Part shown: positions 25,454 through 34,743 of the stretch, one piece after another
Layout of the letters: each line of letters starts with the position of its first letter
Position numbering within the stretch: position 1 is the stretch's first letter
Assembly (NCBI GenBank): GCA_964472015.1
Contig: CAYYIP010000020.1
Coordinates: 1 to 39,186 of the forward strand
Direction: 5' to 3'
Source of the DNA: JAAYTD01 sp964472015
GTDB taxonomy: Bacteria; Bacteroidota; Ignavibacteria; Kapaibacteriales; UBA2268
Length of the DNA stretch: 39,186 nucleotides
Translations under genes and position numbers: made by a program
The notes under the pieces: generated by a model
Databases searched by the model: none
Told to the model about the DNA's origin: nothing
What the model saw: only the letters and a program-made list of their open reading frames with translations

Positions 25454-28429
25454 ATGAAAAAACTAAATTTATACTCATTTTTTATTTTAAATTTATTTTT
25501 TATGTTGTTTATAACAACAAACTTAAATGCACAACGTTGGGTTAGTAAGAAAGTAGAAAAACGCAAAGTTGTATTAGAAGAATTTACAGGTTTTCATTGT
25601 GGTTATTGTCCTGATGGACATAGGATTGCTAATGCATTAAAGAAAAATCGTCCTGATGATATATTTTTAGTAAATATACATTCAGGACCGTTTTCATCAC
25701 CAGGAGCTAATGAATTAGATTTTCGTGTTAATGATGGTATAGAATTAGACAAATATATGGGAGCATCTAGTTATCCAACTGCTGCTGTTAATAGAGAAAT
25801 AGTTAAAAATGGTGATAATTATATTTGGTTATTTGGTCGTGGGAACTGGGAATATCTTTCTAATCTTATTTTAAATGAAAATGCTCCTGTAAATATTGCA
25901 GTAAGAGCAAGAGTAAATCCTGATACAAGAAAGTTAACTGTTGAAGTAGAGCTTTATTATACTTCAACTTGTACTTCTCCTAATTATATAACAGTTATGC
26001 TAACGCAAGATAGTATTTTAGGTACACAATCAAATGCACAAACTTTTTATCCTGAAAATATAGATCCAACTACGGGCAAGTATATACATTCACATGTATT
26101 ACGTAAAATAATTACTCCTAATGGATATAAGGGAGATCCTGTAACAACAGTTAATGAAGGAAATTATGTATATCGCAAGTATGAATGGGTATTGCCTAAT
26201 GAAATAAATAAAATTCCCCTTGTAATTGAAAAATTAAATGTTGTAGCTCATGTCTGTTCTGATATAACATTAACATCAGGTGTGCCACTTAAAGCATATA
26301 ATGCTGCAGGAACAAAAGTGTCTACATCTCTAGCAGAAGAAACAGAAAAATTAGTCTTACTAGAAGAGTTTACGAATGTTAATTCTGAGGCTTGTGAAAA
26401 ATTAAATGTAAAAGATGGATTAAATAAATATTTACAAAATAATACAGGTAGAGTTGTTTCGGTTGTATATCATACTAATATTAATGGCGAAGATCCAATG
26501 AATAATTTTGATAAGGTATTCCCTTATCAAAGAGGAATAAATTATTATGGGATTCAAACAGTTCCTGCCGTATTTGTAGATGGAAAGAAAGTATCGAATA
26601 ATTCATTAGATGCTATAAAACAAGCAATATCTAGTACTTCTAATGCTTCATATATAACATTGTTGCCAAATTTTACAATAGATAATTCAAATAAGTTAAA
26701 AGTAAATGTTGAAGTAAAATCAGGAGTACAATATACCAGTCTTGCTTTACGTGTTGTGGTATTAGAAGCAGGTATATTTTATCCAAAAGAAGCACCTGCG
26801 GGGACAAATGGTGAAGAAGAATTTTTCTTTGTAGCAAGATATATGTTACCTGATGCAACAGGTTCTAAATTTGGAATAGAGGCAAATGGAAGTAGAAAAT
26901 TTGATTTTACAAAAGACCTTGATCCCAATTTAGATAAAAGTAAAATATATGTAGCAGTATTTGTTCAAAATGAAACTGATAAAAGTGTATTACAAACTGC
27001 AGTAACTAGAAATTTAGCATTCTTATCTTTTGATGTTGCACCAGTAGGTAATATTTATTCTATAGTTAATGAAGGAGCTGAGAAAACACATATTATTGAA
27101 ATTACTAATACATCTAATATCCCAATTGTTGCAACAGTTATTAATAGTGATAAAGAATTAGGATTTCTTTCAAATGATCAATGGGAATTTACAACAAGTG
27201 CACCAGGTGCATCTACAAATATAAATATACCTGTAAATTCAAAGAAAAGTTTTAGTTATGGTGTAAAACCTAAAGATAGTAAATTACCTAGTAGTTTTAT
27301 TAACGGATGTAGAGTAGAAATAACAGATTATACATTACCAAACAATTTCAATCCTGGGATAGTAGTTATTCAGAATAGTAGGGGAGTTAATTTTATAGAT
27401 GTAACAAGTGCTACAAAATCAATATATTTATGTGCTATGAATTCTTTAGAACAAGAGAATGATAATATTGTTAATTCTATTCTTGCTAATGAAGGTGCAT
27501 TTAAACAGACTAGTCTACTTAAAGATAATTTTGCGCCTTTATTTGTTCATAAGACAACAAGAGATAATTTATTTGATTCTGATTTTTTAAATAATTTTGA
27601 ATTTATAGCTACAACAATAGATGAATATAATTATGATATACTTATAAATGATAATGCTTCATTATTTAATAAATTGAGCGATTTTATTTCTAAAGGAACT
27701 AAAATATATGTTTCTGCAAATAAATTATTAGAAATTGCAAATGATGGTACAATATTAACTCCTAAGCAAACAAAAGCTATAAATGATTTCTACAAAAATC
27801 AGTTTGGTGTTGTTAGCGTTGATAAAAAATCAAATATAGAGACTCCTTTAACTATTAAGGGTATTGATAGTAATATAGACACTACAAAATATTCTTTATA
27901 TGGCAATGAAACCGGACATTTTGTTGATTATTTTAATATTAATACACCAAATATAGCTTCTGGTATATTTACAACAGAAACAGATAATAAAATTGTAGCA
28001 GTAAAAGCAAATAATGCTTATGATGATAAAAAAAATAGACGACTTCTTTTAGGATTTGATTTATTAGGTATTGATGAAGAAAATAGAGCAGTATTGGCAA
28101 ATAAACTAGTTAATTGGTTATACAACGAAGATGGAAATATAGATATTAAAAATACATTAGAAGGGCTAAATATTTATGTTCAAAATAATCCTATAATGTA
28201 TGATTCTAAAATAATTTTAACAAATAATAATCCTTTTGTTACAGTAATTAATTTATATTTGATTGATATTAATGGTAATAAAGTTGCTAATATATTTAAC
28301 GGACCAATATCTTATGGCGAAAATACATTTTCTTTTAATAATGATATGATGTCTTCCGGGAAATATATGTTAATACTTGAAAATACAAAAGGAAGACAAA
28401 TTGGGTTACCAGTAATGGTTGTAAAATAA
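25454..28429 (+). CDS. Secreted Omp28-related protein with two thioredoxin-like domains and T9SS-like C-terminal domain
   Basis: 991 residues. A signal peptide ends near LNAQ. The first thioredoxin-like/Omp28 domain has a CGYC motif (Cys49-Cys52) in EEFTGFHCGYCPDGH. A second similar domain starts near residue 298 (LLEEFTN) but lacks the CxxC motif and reads NSEACEK instead. A middle part resembles large FCB secreted proteins (LLLGFDLLG, possibly amidotransferase-fold-like) without a clear family. The last 85 residues form a beta-sandwich ending DMMSSGKYMLILENTKGRQIG, similar to T9SS sorting domains. Export by type IX secretion is likely. It may act in protein redox, but only the first domain keeps both cysteines. 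A ribosome-binding site GAGGT precedes the ATG. A perfect terminator follows. Confidence 0.82.
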   Translation: MKKLNLYSFFILNLFFMLFITTNLNAQRWVSKKVEKRKVVLEEFTGFHCGYCPDGHRIANALKKNRPDDIFLVNIHSGPFSSPGANELDFRVNDGIELDKYMGASSYPTAAVNREIVKNGDNYIWLFGRGNWEYLSNLILNENAPVNIAVRARVNPDTRKLTVEVELYYTSTCTSPNYITVMLTQDSILGTQSNAQTFYPENIDPTTGKYIHSHVLRKIITPNGYKGDPVTTVNEGNYVYRKYEWVLPNEINKIPLVIEKLNVVAHVCSDITLTSGVPLKAYNAAGTKVSTSLAEETEKLVLLEEFTNVNSEACEKLNVKDGLNKYLQNNTGRVVSVVYHTNINGEDPMNNFDKVFPYQRGINYYGIQTVPAVFVDGKKVSNNSLDAIKQAISSTSNASYITLLPNFTIDNSNKLKVNVEVKSGVQYTSLALRVVVLEAGIFYPKEAPAGTNGEEEFFFVARYMLPDATGSKFGIEANGSRKFDFTKDLDPNLDKSKIYVAVFVQNETDKSVLQTAVTRNLAFLSFDVAPVGNIYSIVNEGAEKTHIIEITNTSNIPIVATVINSDKELGFLSNDQWEFTTSAPGASTNINIPVNSKKSFSYGVKPKDSKLPSSFINGCRVEITDYTLPNNFNPGIVVIQNSRGVNFIDVTSATKSIYLCAMNSLEQENDNIVNSILANEGAFKQTSLLKDNFAPLFVHKTTRDNLFDSDFLNNFEFIATTIDEYNYDILINDNASLFNKLSDFISKGTKIYVSANKLLEIANDGTILTPKQTKAINDFYKNQFGVVSVDKKSNIETPLTIKGIDSNIDTTKYSLYGNETGHFVDYFNINTPNIASGIFTTETDNKIVAVKANNAYDDKKNRRLLLGFDLLGIDEENRAVLANKLVNWLYNEDGNIDIKNTLEGLNIYVQNNPIMYDSKIILTNNNPFVTVINLYLIDINGNKVANIFNGPISYGENTFSFNNDMMSSGKYMLILENTKGRQIGLPVMVVK

Positions 28430-28472
28430 AAAAATTAATTTTTAATAATATTTTTTAATAAAAAGGATCTAT

Positions 28473-28516
28473 AAAAAAGAAAAAACATCTAAAATTTTAG
28501 ATGTTTTTTCTTTTTT
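28473..28516. terminator. Perfect bidirectional terminator between the Omp28-like gene and pgpA
   Basis: An uninterrupted 44-base palindrome (22-base arms meeting at 28494/28495; core ACATCTAAAA/TTTTAGATGT). T-runs lie at both outer ends on the appropriate strands. The two flanking genes converge here. Confidence 0.92.
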
Positions 28517-28534
28517 TTATATTGTATAATTATT

Positions 28535-29032
28535 TTATTCAAGTAAATATATTAAAAAAATAAATCTATATATAAAATAAAAAATATGTAGAATTATTGC
28601 TGAAAATATTCCTGCAATTATATCATCTAGTATTACATACATAGCACCTTTTTTTTTATTTAATTTACCTATTATCCACGGTTTAGATATATCAAATATT
28701 CGAAATAATATTAATCCTATAATTAAACTTAAAGTTGTTATTGGGATTATTGGTGATATATAAATTATTAAAATTCCAATAACTTCATCAATTACTATTA
28801 TTTGGGCATCTGAGCCATGTTGTTGTTCAATGTAATTAATAATAGGAATTGATATAAATGTAATTATTAATATACTTATTGTTAATATAAAAAATTTTAA
28901 GCTAAAAGGTATAAAAAGTAAAGGTATTAATGCTATAATTGATGCAAAAGTACCTGGAGCCTTTGGCAAAAAACCTACTCCAAAAAAAGTTGCTATTATA
29001 TAATATATATATGAAACTTTTTTATTTAACAT
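28535..29032 (-). CDS. pgpA: Phosphatidylglycerophosphatase A
   Basis: Membrane phosphatase making phosphatidylglycerol from its phosphate. PgpA signatures are clear: GFLPKAPGT near the N terminus, the metal-site VIDEVIG, FRIFDISKPW, and the acidic pair in YVILDDIIAG. Four hydrophobic helices span the 165 residues. The gene sits alone on the minus strand between terminators, after the TIG/FGE lipoprotein gene. Confidence 0.93.
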   Translation of the reverse strand: MLNKKVSYIYYIIATFFGVGFLPKAPGTFASIIALIPLLFIPFSLKFFILTISILIITFISIPIINYIEQQHGSDAQIIVIDEVIGILIIYISPIIPITTLSLIIGLILFRIFDISKPWIIGKLNKKKGAMYVILDDIIAGIFSAIILHIFYFIYRFIFLIYLLE

Positions 29033-29076
29033 AGTTTTATTAATTTTTTATTAATTATTATTATTATTATTAAAAA

Positions 29077-29099
29077 AGTCTGATACTAAGTATCAGACT
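29077..29099 (-). terminator. Terminator after the TIG/FGE lipoprotein gene
   Basis: AGTCTGATAC (29077-29086) pairs perfectly with GTATCAGACT (29090-29099) around a 3-base loop. On the minus strand a T-run follows. It separates the lipoprotein gene (ends at 29147) from pgpA. Confidence 0.85.
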
Positions 29100-29146
29100 A
29101 AATCATAAATTATTAAATATATAAATTTAAAATTACTATTAGAATT

Positions 29147-31060
29147 TTATTTTGTTCTTGCTATACGGAAGCCCAAACTATATTTTCTTTGAGTTTGATT
29201 GAAGTTATTTTTTGTTGTTGTTTTACAATAATCGTCACTTGTTTCAAAATTTCCGCCACGACTAATACGATTGACTCCTGATTTTGGACCTTTTGGATCA
29301 ATTGAATTATCAGGATTACTGTAATAATCCCAATCATAATAATCCCATACCCATTCTTCAACATTTCCTAACATATCATAAAGTCCCCAAGGGTTTGGAT
29401 CTTTTTGTTTTACTATAAAAGGAAAGGTTGCTACACCTGCGTTACTTGCTGTCCAAGCATATTGTTTTAAAGTTCCAGTATTAAAACCCCATAAAGAGTT
29501 TGTTCCTGCTTTTGCTGCATATTCCCATTCTGCATCTGTTAATAATCTGTAACCATTAGAAGAGTCTATCCAAGTAATTTCAGAACCTTTAATTATATAA
29601 CAAGTATCTAAACCAGCTTCTTTTGACAATAGATTGCAATATTGACAAGCATCTATGAAAGTGATATTATTTGCAGGCGAATCATCTACATCTTTCGGTA
29701 CGAATGTATTTAATGTTATTTGCCATTTATATTGTCTTTGTGTTATTTCAGTTTCAGATACATAATAATCTCTTGTTATTGTAACATTGTGTTCAGGTTT
29801 TTCTGATGGTTCTGTTGATAAATTATTTCCCATTTTAAATGTGCCAGCTTTTATTAGTATCATCTTAAGTCTATCATTAACTTTTAATGAGTAATTAAAT
29901 TCGTTGCTTTTTTTACCATCTGCAGTAATTATATATAATTTCCCTGTCTTAACACCTTTTGGAGGTACAGTTATTCTTATAGATTCATTTTTCCAGTTTA
30001 AGATTTCATCATTTGATAATTGTAAACCACCTTCTAAGTATACTTGACCAACCGAATTACCAAAATTTTTGCCTAAAATTTGAACTCCTGAATTTACTGC
30101 AATTTCATTATTAGACAAACTTTCAATTATAGGGTTCCCTGTTTCTTGTGGTTTTTTTATTTTTATATCAAATTTATTGCTAGGATTTCCGTTTGAAACA
30201 ACTTGTATTTTACCTGTTACAGCGCCTTCAGGTACTAAAAGTTTTATCATTGTATTACTCCAACTAATTACATTGACAATTTTAATATCATTAATTAAAA
30301 CATAAAAATTATCTAGTTGAGTATCGCCAAAGTCTTCCCCTAATATTGTAACTTGTTCGCCTATTCCTATTTCATCAGTTGGTGCAACTCCTAAAATTTT
30401 AGGAATTACATTTGTTACTAATATATTAAATGAAACTTTATTAGATATAGCAGATGGAGTTGTAATAAATACATCACAAATTCCAAAAACTGCTGAGTTT
30501 GGAATAATACATTTTATTAATGTATCTGACCACGATACATAATTATAGTTTGGGACAATGATTTCGCCAAATGTTACAGTATTAAGTTCTCTTGTAATAC
30601 CAAAACAAGTACCTTTTATTGTTATCGTATCACCTCTATAGCCCGATAGTGGTTCAATTGATGTGATTTCTAGTGTTGGTTCTACAGGTTCAGCTTCTAC
30701 AACAATAGATTTCGAATTACTTTTTAGTCCTTTTGTTGTTTTTACAAAAATATTATATGTTCCCGGCGTTGTGTCAAAACGAGCGGTAAGTAAAGTATCA
30801 TTCCATGATAATACTTCTGCAGTATTTTCTTCTGTATAAAATACATCAGGTTTCTCTTCTCCGAAGTTTTTCCCTTTTATACTAAATATTGTTTTAGAAT
30901 ACATTACATCAGGTGTAATAGAGAATATTGTTGGGATTGTATCTTTATCGGTTGTGTCATTGTTGTTTGTATTATTTACAGAATCATCATTACCACAAGA
31001 TGCTAAAAATAGCATAAGCATAACAATAAATACTATAAAAAAATCTTTTAATTTTAGCAT
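29147..31060 (-). CDS. Lipoprotein with four IPT/TIG domains and a C-terminal formylglycine-generating-enzyme-like (SUMF1) domain
   Basis: 637 residues. Lipobox LASC (Cys at 22), then a polar Asn/Asp linker. Four IPT/TIG repeats follow (about 43-122, 128-215, 219-302, 309-392), each with the ITIxGxxFG-type turn. The C-terminal FGE-sulfatase domain (398-637) has MILIKAGTFKMGN, LLTDAEWEYAAKAG, WGLYDMLGNVEEWVWD and RISRGGNF. Of the two catalytic Cys of true FGE, the first is replaced by Thr607; only Cys612 remains. Enzyme activity is therefore doubtful; a binding or structural role is more likely. No sulfatase gene is nearby. Surface exposure is probable. A terminator follows. Confidence 0.88.
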   Translation of the reverse strand: MLKLKDFFIVFIVMLMLFLASCGNDDSVNNTNNNDTTDKDTIPTIFSITPDVMYSKTIFSIKGKNFGEEKPDVFYTEENTAEVLSWNDTLLTARFDTTPGTYNIFVKTTKGLKSNSKSIVVEAEPVEPTLEITSIEPLSGYRGDTITIKGTCFGITRELNTVTFGEIIVPNYNYVSWSDTLIKCIIPNSAVFGICDVFITTPSAISNKVSFNILVTNVIPKILGVAPTDEIGIGEQVTILGEDFGDTQLDNFYVLINDIKIVNVISWSNTMIKLLVPEGAVTGKIQVVSNGNPSNKFDIKIKKPQETGNPIIESLSNNEIAVNSGVQILGKNFGNSVGQVYLEGGLQLSNDEILNWKNESIRITVPPKGVKTGKLYIITADGKKSNEFNYSLKVNDRLKMILIKAGTFKMGNNLSTEPSEKPEHNVTITRDYYVSETEITQRQYKWQITLNTFVPKDVDDSPANNITFIDACQYCNLLSKEAGLDTCYIIKGSEITWIDSSNGYRLLTDAEWEYAAKAGTNSLWGFNTGTLKQYAWTASNAGVATFPFIVKQKDPNPWGLYDMLGNVEEWVWDYYDWDYYSNPDNSIDPKGPKSGVNRISRGGNFETSDDYCKTTTKNNFNQTQRKYSLGFRIARTK

Positions 31061-31270
31061 AATTATATTCCTTTTTATTTTTGTTTTGTACTACAATACT
31101 TATTTAATTACTAAAATAAAAAATTATTATGAAATAAAAAAAATATAAATTTAAAATATTATTTTTTGTATATATTTATGTATATATATTTATAATTAAA
31201 ATTATAACAATAAGTTATAATAAACAATTAAATAAGCCATTATAAATCTTTGATATTTGTTTATAAAATG

Positions 31271-31301
31271 TTTGTAAAAAATAATTATTTTGTGTATATT
31301 G
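31271..31301 (+). promoter_or_regulatory. Predicted recJ promoter
   Basis: TTTG (31271-31274), 20 bases, then TATATTG (31295-31301): close to the Bacteroidota TTTG-N19/21-TAnnTTTG promoter but with one mismatch in the -7 box. Transcription would begin near 31308, giving a leader of only about 25 bases before the TTG start. Confidence 0.45.
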
Positions 31302-31331
31302 CAACAGTTTTTATATTAAAATGGAATTATT

Positions 31332-33038
31332 TTGAACTTTCGTTGGATTTTTAAACCAAATTATTATGAGAATAACCTACAAGAATTAGCCGAATCATTA
31401 AATATACCAATTAGCCTTGCGAGAGTTTTATCTGTTCGAGGTCTACATAAAATAGAAGACGCCAATAAGTTTTTTAATCCATCTCTTGAAAATTTATACG
31501 ATCCTTTTATATTAAAAGATATGAGAAAAGCGGTCGAACGTATTTTAAGGGGGATTAAAGATAAAGAACAATTTTGGATACATGGCGATTATGATGTGGA
31601 TGGAACTGCTAGTGCATCTATGTTAATTTTATTTTTAAGAGATTTAGGGGCTAAAGTAGATTATTTTATTCCTGATAGGTTTAGTGATGGATATGGAATA
31701 TCTACTAAATCTATTACTGAGGCTTTAAAAAAAGATACTAATGTATTAATTACAGTTGATGTAGGGATTACTTCTTATGAAATGCTAAATAAAGCTGCTG
31801 AGAATAATATTGATACTATTATTTGTGATCACCATGAACCAGGAGATCAAATTCCAATAGCTTATGCTATTTTAGATCCTTTTGTAGAGGGGTGTGAGTA
31901 TCCTTTTAAACCTTTAGCTGCGTGTGGAGTTGTATTTAAATTATTACAAGCAATTGCTATTACTATTGGGAAACCAGATATTGTATTTAAATATTTAGAT
32001 TTTGTTGCTATTGCTTCAGCGGCAGATATGGCACCTTTAATTGATGAAAATAGAATAATGGTCTATCATGGCTTACGATTAATTAATGAAATGCCTAGAC
32101 CAGGATTAAAGGGGTTAATATATTGTACGGGCCTAAAACAAGGTACGATTACAACTTCTAATATTGTATATGCAATGGCACCACTTATTAACGCAGCAGG
32201 ACGATTAGGGCAAGCTAGTAGAGCAGTGGAAATGATGATACAGAAAGATGAAATTACAGCTTTTAGAATAGCGCAACAATTAGAAGATGAAAATAGAAGA
32301 CGTAGGGTATATGATCAAATGTTGTTTGAAGAAGCATTACCTATTGCTTATAAACAAATTGAGAGTGGACGAAGATCTTTAGTTATATATTGTGAAAATT
32401 GGCATACAGGAGTTATTGGTATAGTTGCATCAAGATTAGTTGATAGATTTCATATACCAACTGTTCTATTAACTAAAGTAGAAAATAAAGCAAAAGGATC
32501 CGCACGTAGTGTAAATAATTTTGATATTCATACAGCGCTAAAAGATTGTGGCGAATTACTTATTGAATTTGGAGGACATAAACATGCTGCGGGACTATCT
32601 TTAGAAATTGAGAACTTAGAAGAATTTCGTAAAAAATTTGATGATATAGCACGGTTAACTATAACAAAAGAAATGATGATACCCGAATTGTTAATTGATG
32701 CTGAACTAAAATTTAATGAATTATCGCCAAGATTTTTTAGGCTTATAAACAAATTTGCACCTTTTGGATTTTTTAATAATAAACCTTTATTTTGTACTCG
32801 CGGAGTACGTACATTAAATGGTGCTAAGAATATAAATTTACATAATATTAGATTTAGAGCTATACAAAATAATTTTGTTATTGATGCTATTGGTATTAAT
32901 CTTGCGAATAAAATGTATATTTGCAATTCAGGGAATCCTTTTTCTATTCTTTATACGCTTGAAATTCATGGAATGAATGGACAGAAAGCTCCTCAATTAG
33001 TTATAAAAGATATAAAAGCTGATAATGAAGTATTTTAA
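31332..33038 (+). CDS. recJ: Single-stranded-DNA-specific exonuclease RecJ
   Basis: 5'-3' ssDNA exonuclease of recombination and mismatch repair. 568 residues, as usual. The DHH-family motifs are in order: HGDYDVDGTASA (I), the VDVGIT segment, ICDHHEPG (DHH), then GRLGQASRAVEMM, and the DHHA1 motif GGHKHAAGLS. The start is TTG. The N terminus MNFRWIFKPNYYE matches the family start, and no in-frame ATG fits. An ATG at 31321 is out of frame and ends at a TGA (31333-31335) overlapping the TTG. No clear ribosome-binding site is seen. A terminator follows the gene. Confidence 0.95.
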   Translation: MNFRWIFKPNYYENNLQELAESLNIPISLARVLSVRGLHKIEDANKFFNPSLENLYDPFILKDMRKAVERILRGIKDKEQFWIHGDYDVDGTASASMLILFLRDLGAKVDYFIPDRFSDGYGISTKSITEALKKDTNVLITVDVGITSYEMLNKAAENNIDTIICDHHEPGDQIPIAYAILDPFVEGCEYPFKPLAACGVVFKLLQAIAITIGKPDIVFKYLDFVAIASAADMAPLIDENRIMVYHGLRLINEMPRPGLKGLIYCTGLKQGTITTSNIVYAMAPLINAAGRLGQASRAVEMMIQKDEITAFRIAQQLEDENRRRRVYDQMLFEEALPIAYKQIESGRRSLVIYCENWHTGVIGIVASRLVDRFHIPTVLLTKVENKAKGSARSVNNFDIHTALKDCGELLIEFGGHKHAAGLSLEIENLEEFRKKFDDIARLTITKEMMIPELLIDAELKFNELSPRFFRLINKFAPFGFFNNKPLFCTRGVRTLNGAKNINLHNIRFRAIQNNFVIDAIGINLANKMYICNSGNPFSILYTLEIHGMNGQKAPQLVIKDIKADNEVF

Positions 33039-33111
33039 AAGTTTAAGATTATTATATTTTGATTTAGTAGTATCATAATAAATATAAAAATAAAATAATA
33101 AATAATTAGAC

Positions 33112-33137
33112 AAGGTTTTGATTTTTATCAAAACCTT
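33112..33137 (+). terminator. Terminator after recJ
   Basis: AAGGTTTTGAT (33112-33122) pairs with ATCAAAACCTT (33127-33137), loop TTTT, followed by a T-run. Confidence 0.88.
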
Positions 33138-33248
33138 ATTTTTTTATTATATTAAATATGTAAGTATATTATAATATAATTTATAATTTATAATTAAAAT
33201 TATAAAAGAGAATAAATAATAAATATAAGTAAATTTATTATAGTAAAA
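33138..33248. other. AT-rich spacer
   Basis: Low-complexity AT sequence between the recJ terminator and the decayed gene. No ORF, RNA or hairpin of note. Confidence 0.5.
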
Positions 33249-33646
33249 GGGGGATCTTATAAATTATTAAGTGAGATAGACTCTCTTTCTTAAATCCTAA
33301 TAAATTCATTAAAACACTAACAACTCCATATCAAAGACAAATAAATAATTACATTAGTAATTATCATACACTGTTATTGCTTGATTTAAAAAGTCTTGAA
33401 ATTTCGTTCTGTGCTTATATTAAAGAATTTTATGAAGACTTATATTAAGACATAATTGACAACGAGCAAGCATTAGAAATATGTCAAAAAACAAAAAATA
33501 TATTTGAGAAGTATAGTGGCGGTGTCGAAGGAATAGGTGAATAATATAAGCTTAAAAATTAGTTAAAACCATTTTAGAAAAATTTTGAATAAATAAGCAC
33601 CCAAAATATGAAATTTTATGGAAAAGAGTAAGAAAAAGATGGACTT
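33249..33646 (+). pseudogene. Decayed coding remnant of unknown family
   Basis: Reading frames rich in normal codons are broken by stops and shifts. A first piece (about 33249-33290) reads GGSYKLLSEIDSLS. In another frame, from 33275, comes a stretch including FIKTLTTPYQRQINN and SLEISFCAYIKEFYEDLY. A single TAA (33446-33448) interrupts it, after which it continues as DIIDNEQALEICQKTKN and IFEKYSGGVEGIGE to a TAA at 33542-33544. A third frame then gives LVKTILEKF, a TGA, and INKHPKYEILWKRVRKRWT ending in TAA near 33646. The composition is richer in G and C than the flanking spacer. The remnant lies just beyond the 3' side of tRNA-Ser, a common site for inserted DNA. I cannot name the family. 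Confidence 0.5.
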
Positions 33647-33701
33647 AATTATTATATTTAGTCAGTCCTTTGTCTAACTTGTTGATTGTTAGATGATATT
33701 G

Positions 33702-33789
33702 CGGAGAGAGAGGGATTCGAACCCTCGGAAGGACAAAATCCTTCAACGGTTTTCGAGACCGCCCGATTCAACCACTCTCGCATCTCTCC
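33702..33789 (-). tRNA. tRNA-Ser (CGA)
   Basis: 88 bases on the minus strand. Acceptor GGAGAGA/TCTCTCC, discriminator G, anticodon loop CTCGAAA (anticodon CGA, reading UCG), long variable arm GAAGGATTTTGTCCTTC and T arm GAGGGTTCGAATCCCTC. It closely resembles the E. coli tRNA-Ser(CGA). CCA is not encoded. Confidence 0.97.
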
Positions 33790-33886
33790 TCTTATAGATT
33801 ATAATATTTCTACTATAATAATTTTATATAATAATTATACAAAATTACAAAAAAGCAATATCTTATCAAAAGAATTAAAAAGAAAA

Positions 33887-33918
33887 TTGTATATTTTGAT
33901 AAAAAATACGTATATTTG
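33887..33918 (+). promoter_or_regulatory. Predicted promoter of the OmpH-like gene
   Basis: TTG (33887-33889), 21 bases, then TATATTTG (33911-33918), an exact Bacteroidota -7 element TAnnTTTG. The predicted leader is about 28 bases and carries the ribosome-binding site GGAG at 33942-33945. Confidence 0.55.
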
Positions 33919-33952
33919 TTTTTTTATAATTAAAATTAATTGGAGAAATTTA

Positions 33953-34513
33953 ATGAAAAAGTCATTTTTTGGACTTGCTCTAATTATTTGTATTTGTGTA
34001 TGCTTTACAAATAATATATTTTCTGCCCCAAAGGTATCAAGCAATACAGCAGCAATTAGTAATACAATTGCAATTGTTGATGTTGAAGCTGTTGCAAAGG
34101 AATTACCAGAAGCAATAGAAGCTGATAAACAATTAAAAGATATCAGACAAAAATATCAAGATAGTTTATTAAAAATGCAAAAAGATCTTGAAGCAAAAGT
34201 ACAAAATTATCAAAAACAAAAATCTATGATGCAAATTTCTCAACAACAACAAGAAGAAGAGAAATTACAAAAAGAAAACCAAATATTGAATACTTTTTAT
34301 CAGGAAAAATTTGGTAATACAGGTGAATTAGCACAACTTTATGAAAAATTACTTGAACCAATTCGTGCTAAAGTAAAATTAGCAATAGAAGAAGTTGCAA
34401 AAGTAGAACAAGTAAGTTTAGTGCTTAGTAAAGATGCGGCAATTGTTCTTTTTGCAGATAATAAATTAGATATAACTTTTAGAGTTATAGATAAAATCAA
34501 ACGAGATAAATAA
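33953..34513 (+). CDS. OmpH/Skp-family periplasmic chaperone
   Basis: 186 residues. A signal peptide (MKKSFFGLALIICICVCF...SAP) is followed by IAIVDVEAVAKELPEA and then a long coiled-coil (about residues 60-125) rich in Gln, Lys and Glu. It ends with VSLVLSKDAAIVLFADNKLDIT, the Skp/OmpH end pattern. The family holds unfolded outer-membrane proteins in the periplasm. The open frame runs back to 33686, but that part crosses tRNA-Ser; the ATG at 33953 is chosen for its signal peptide, GGAG ribosome-binding site and promoter. bamA, often adjacent, is not here. Confidence 0.9.
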   Translation: MKKSFFGLALIICICVCFTNNIFSAPKVSSNTAAISNTIAIVDVEAVAKELPEAIEADKQLKDIRQKYQDSLLKMQKDLEAKVQNYQKQKSMMQISQQQQEEEKLQKENQILNTFYQEKFGNTGELAQLYEKLLEPIRAKVKLAIEEVAKVEQVSLVLSKDAAIVLFADNKLDITFRVIDKIKRDK

Positions 34514-34540
34514 ACAAATTAAACTTTATTTATATAATTG

Positions 34541-34571
34541 AGTCCTAAAGTTAAATTTAGGACTTTTTTTT
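34541..34571 (+). terminator. Terminator after the OmpH-like gene
   Basis: AGTCCTAAA (34541-34549) pairs with TTTAGGACT (34556-34564), 6-base loop, then a run of Ts to 34571. Confidence 0.9.
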
Positions 34572-34743
34572 ATAATATTTTTATTAAAAATATATTAAAA
34601 TAATAATTTTATTATTTTATATATTTTCTTAATATTTTTTGTTTTTGTATTAAATTATTATTATTTTTAATCTATTATAAAAGTTGATTAATATAAATAA
34701 TATAGTAATATAAAAAATCAGAAATTAATAAAGAGGTAATACT

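Noticed and set aside
29054..29072. (ATT)n microsatellite between pgpA and the terminator
   Set aside because: Short and expected in such AT-rich sequence; no function can be supported.
31105..31330. Possible RNA or ORF in the spacer upstream of recJ
   Set aside because: Only AT-rich sequence and the predicted recJ promoter; no stable hairpin or coding-like frame.
33686..33952. N-terminal extension of the OmpH-like gene
   Set aside because: This part reads through tRNA-Ser on the other strand. The real start at 33953 has a ribosome-binding site, promoter and signal peptide.
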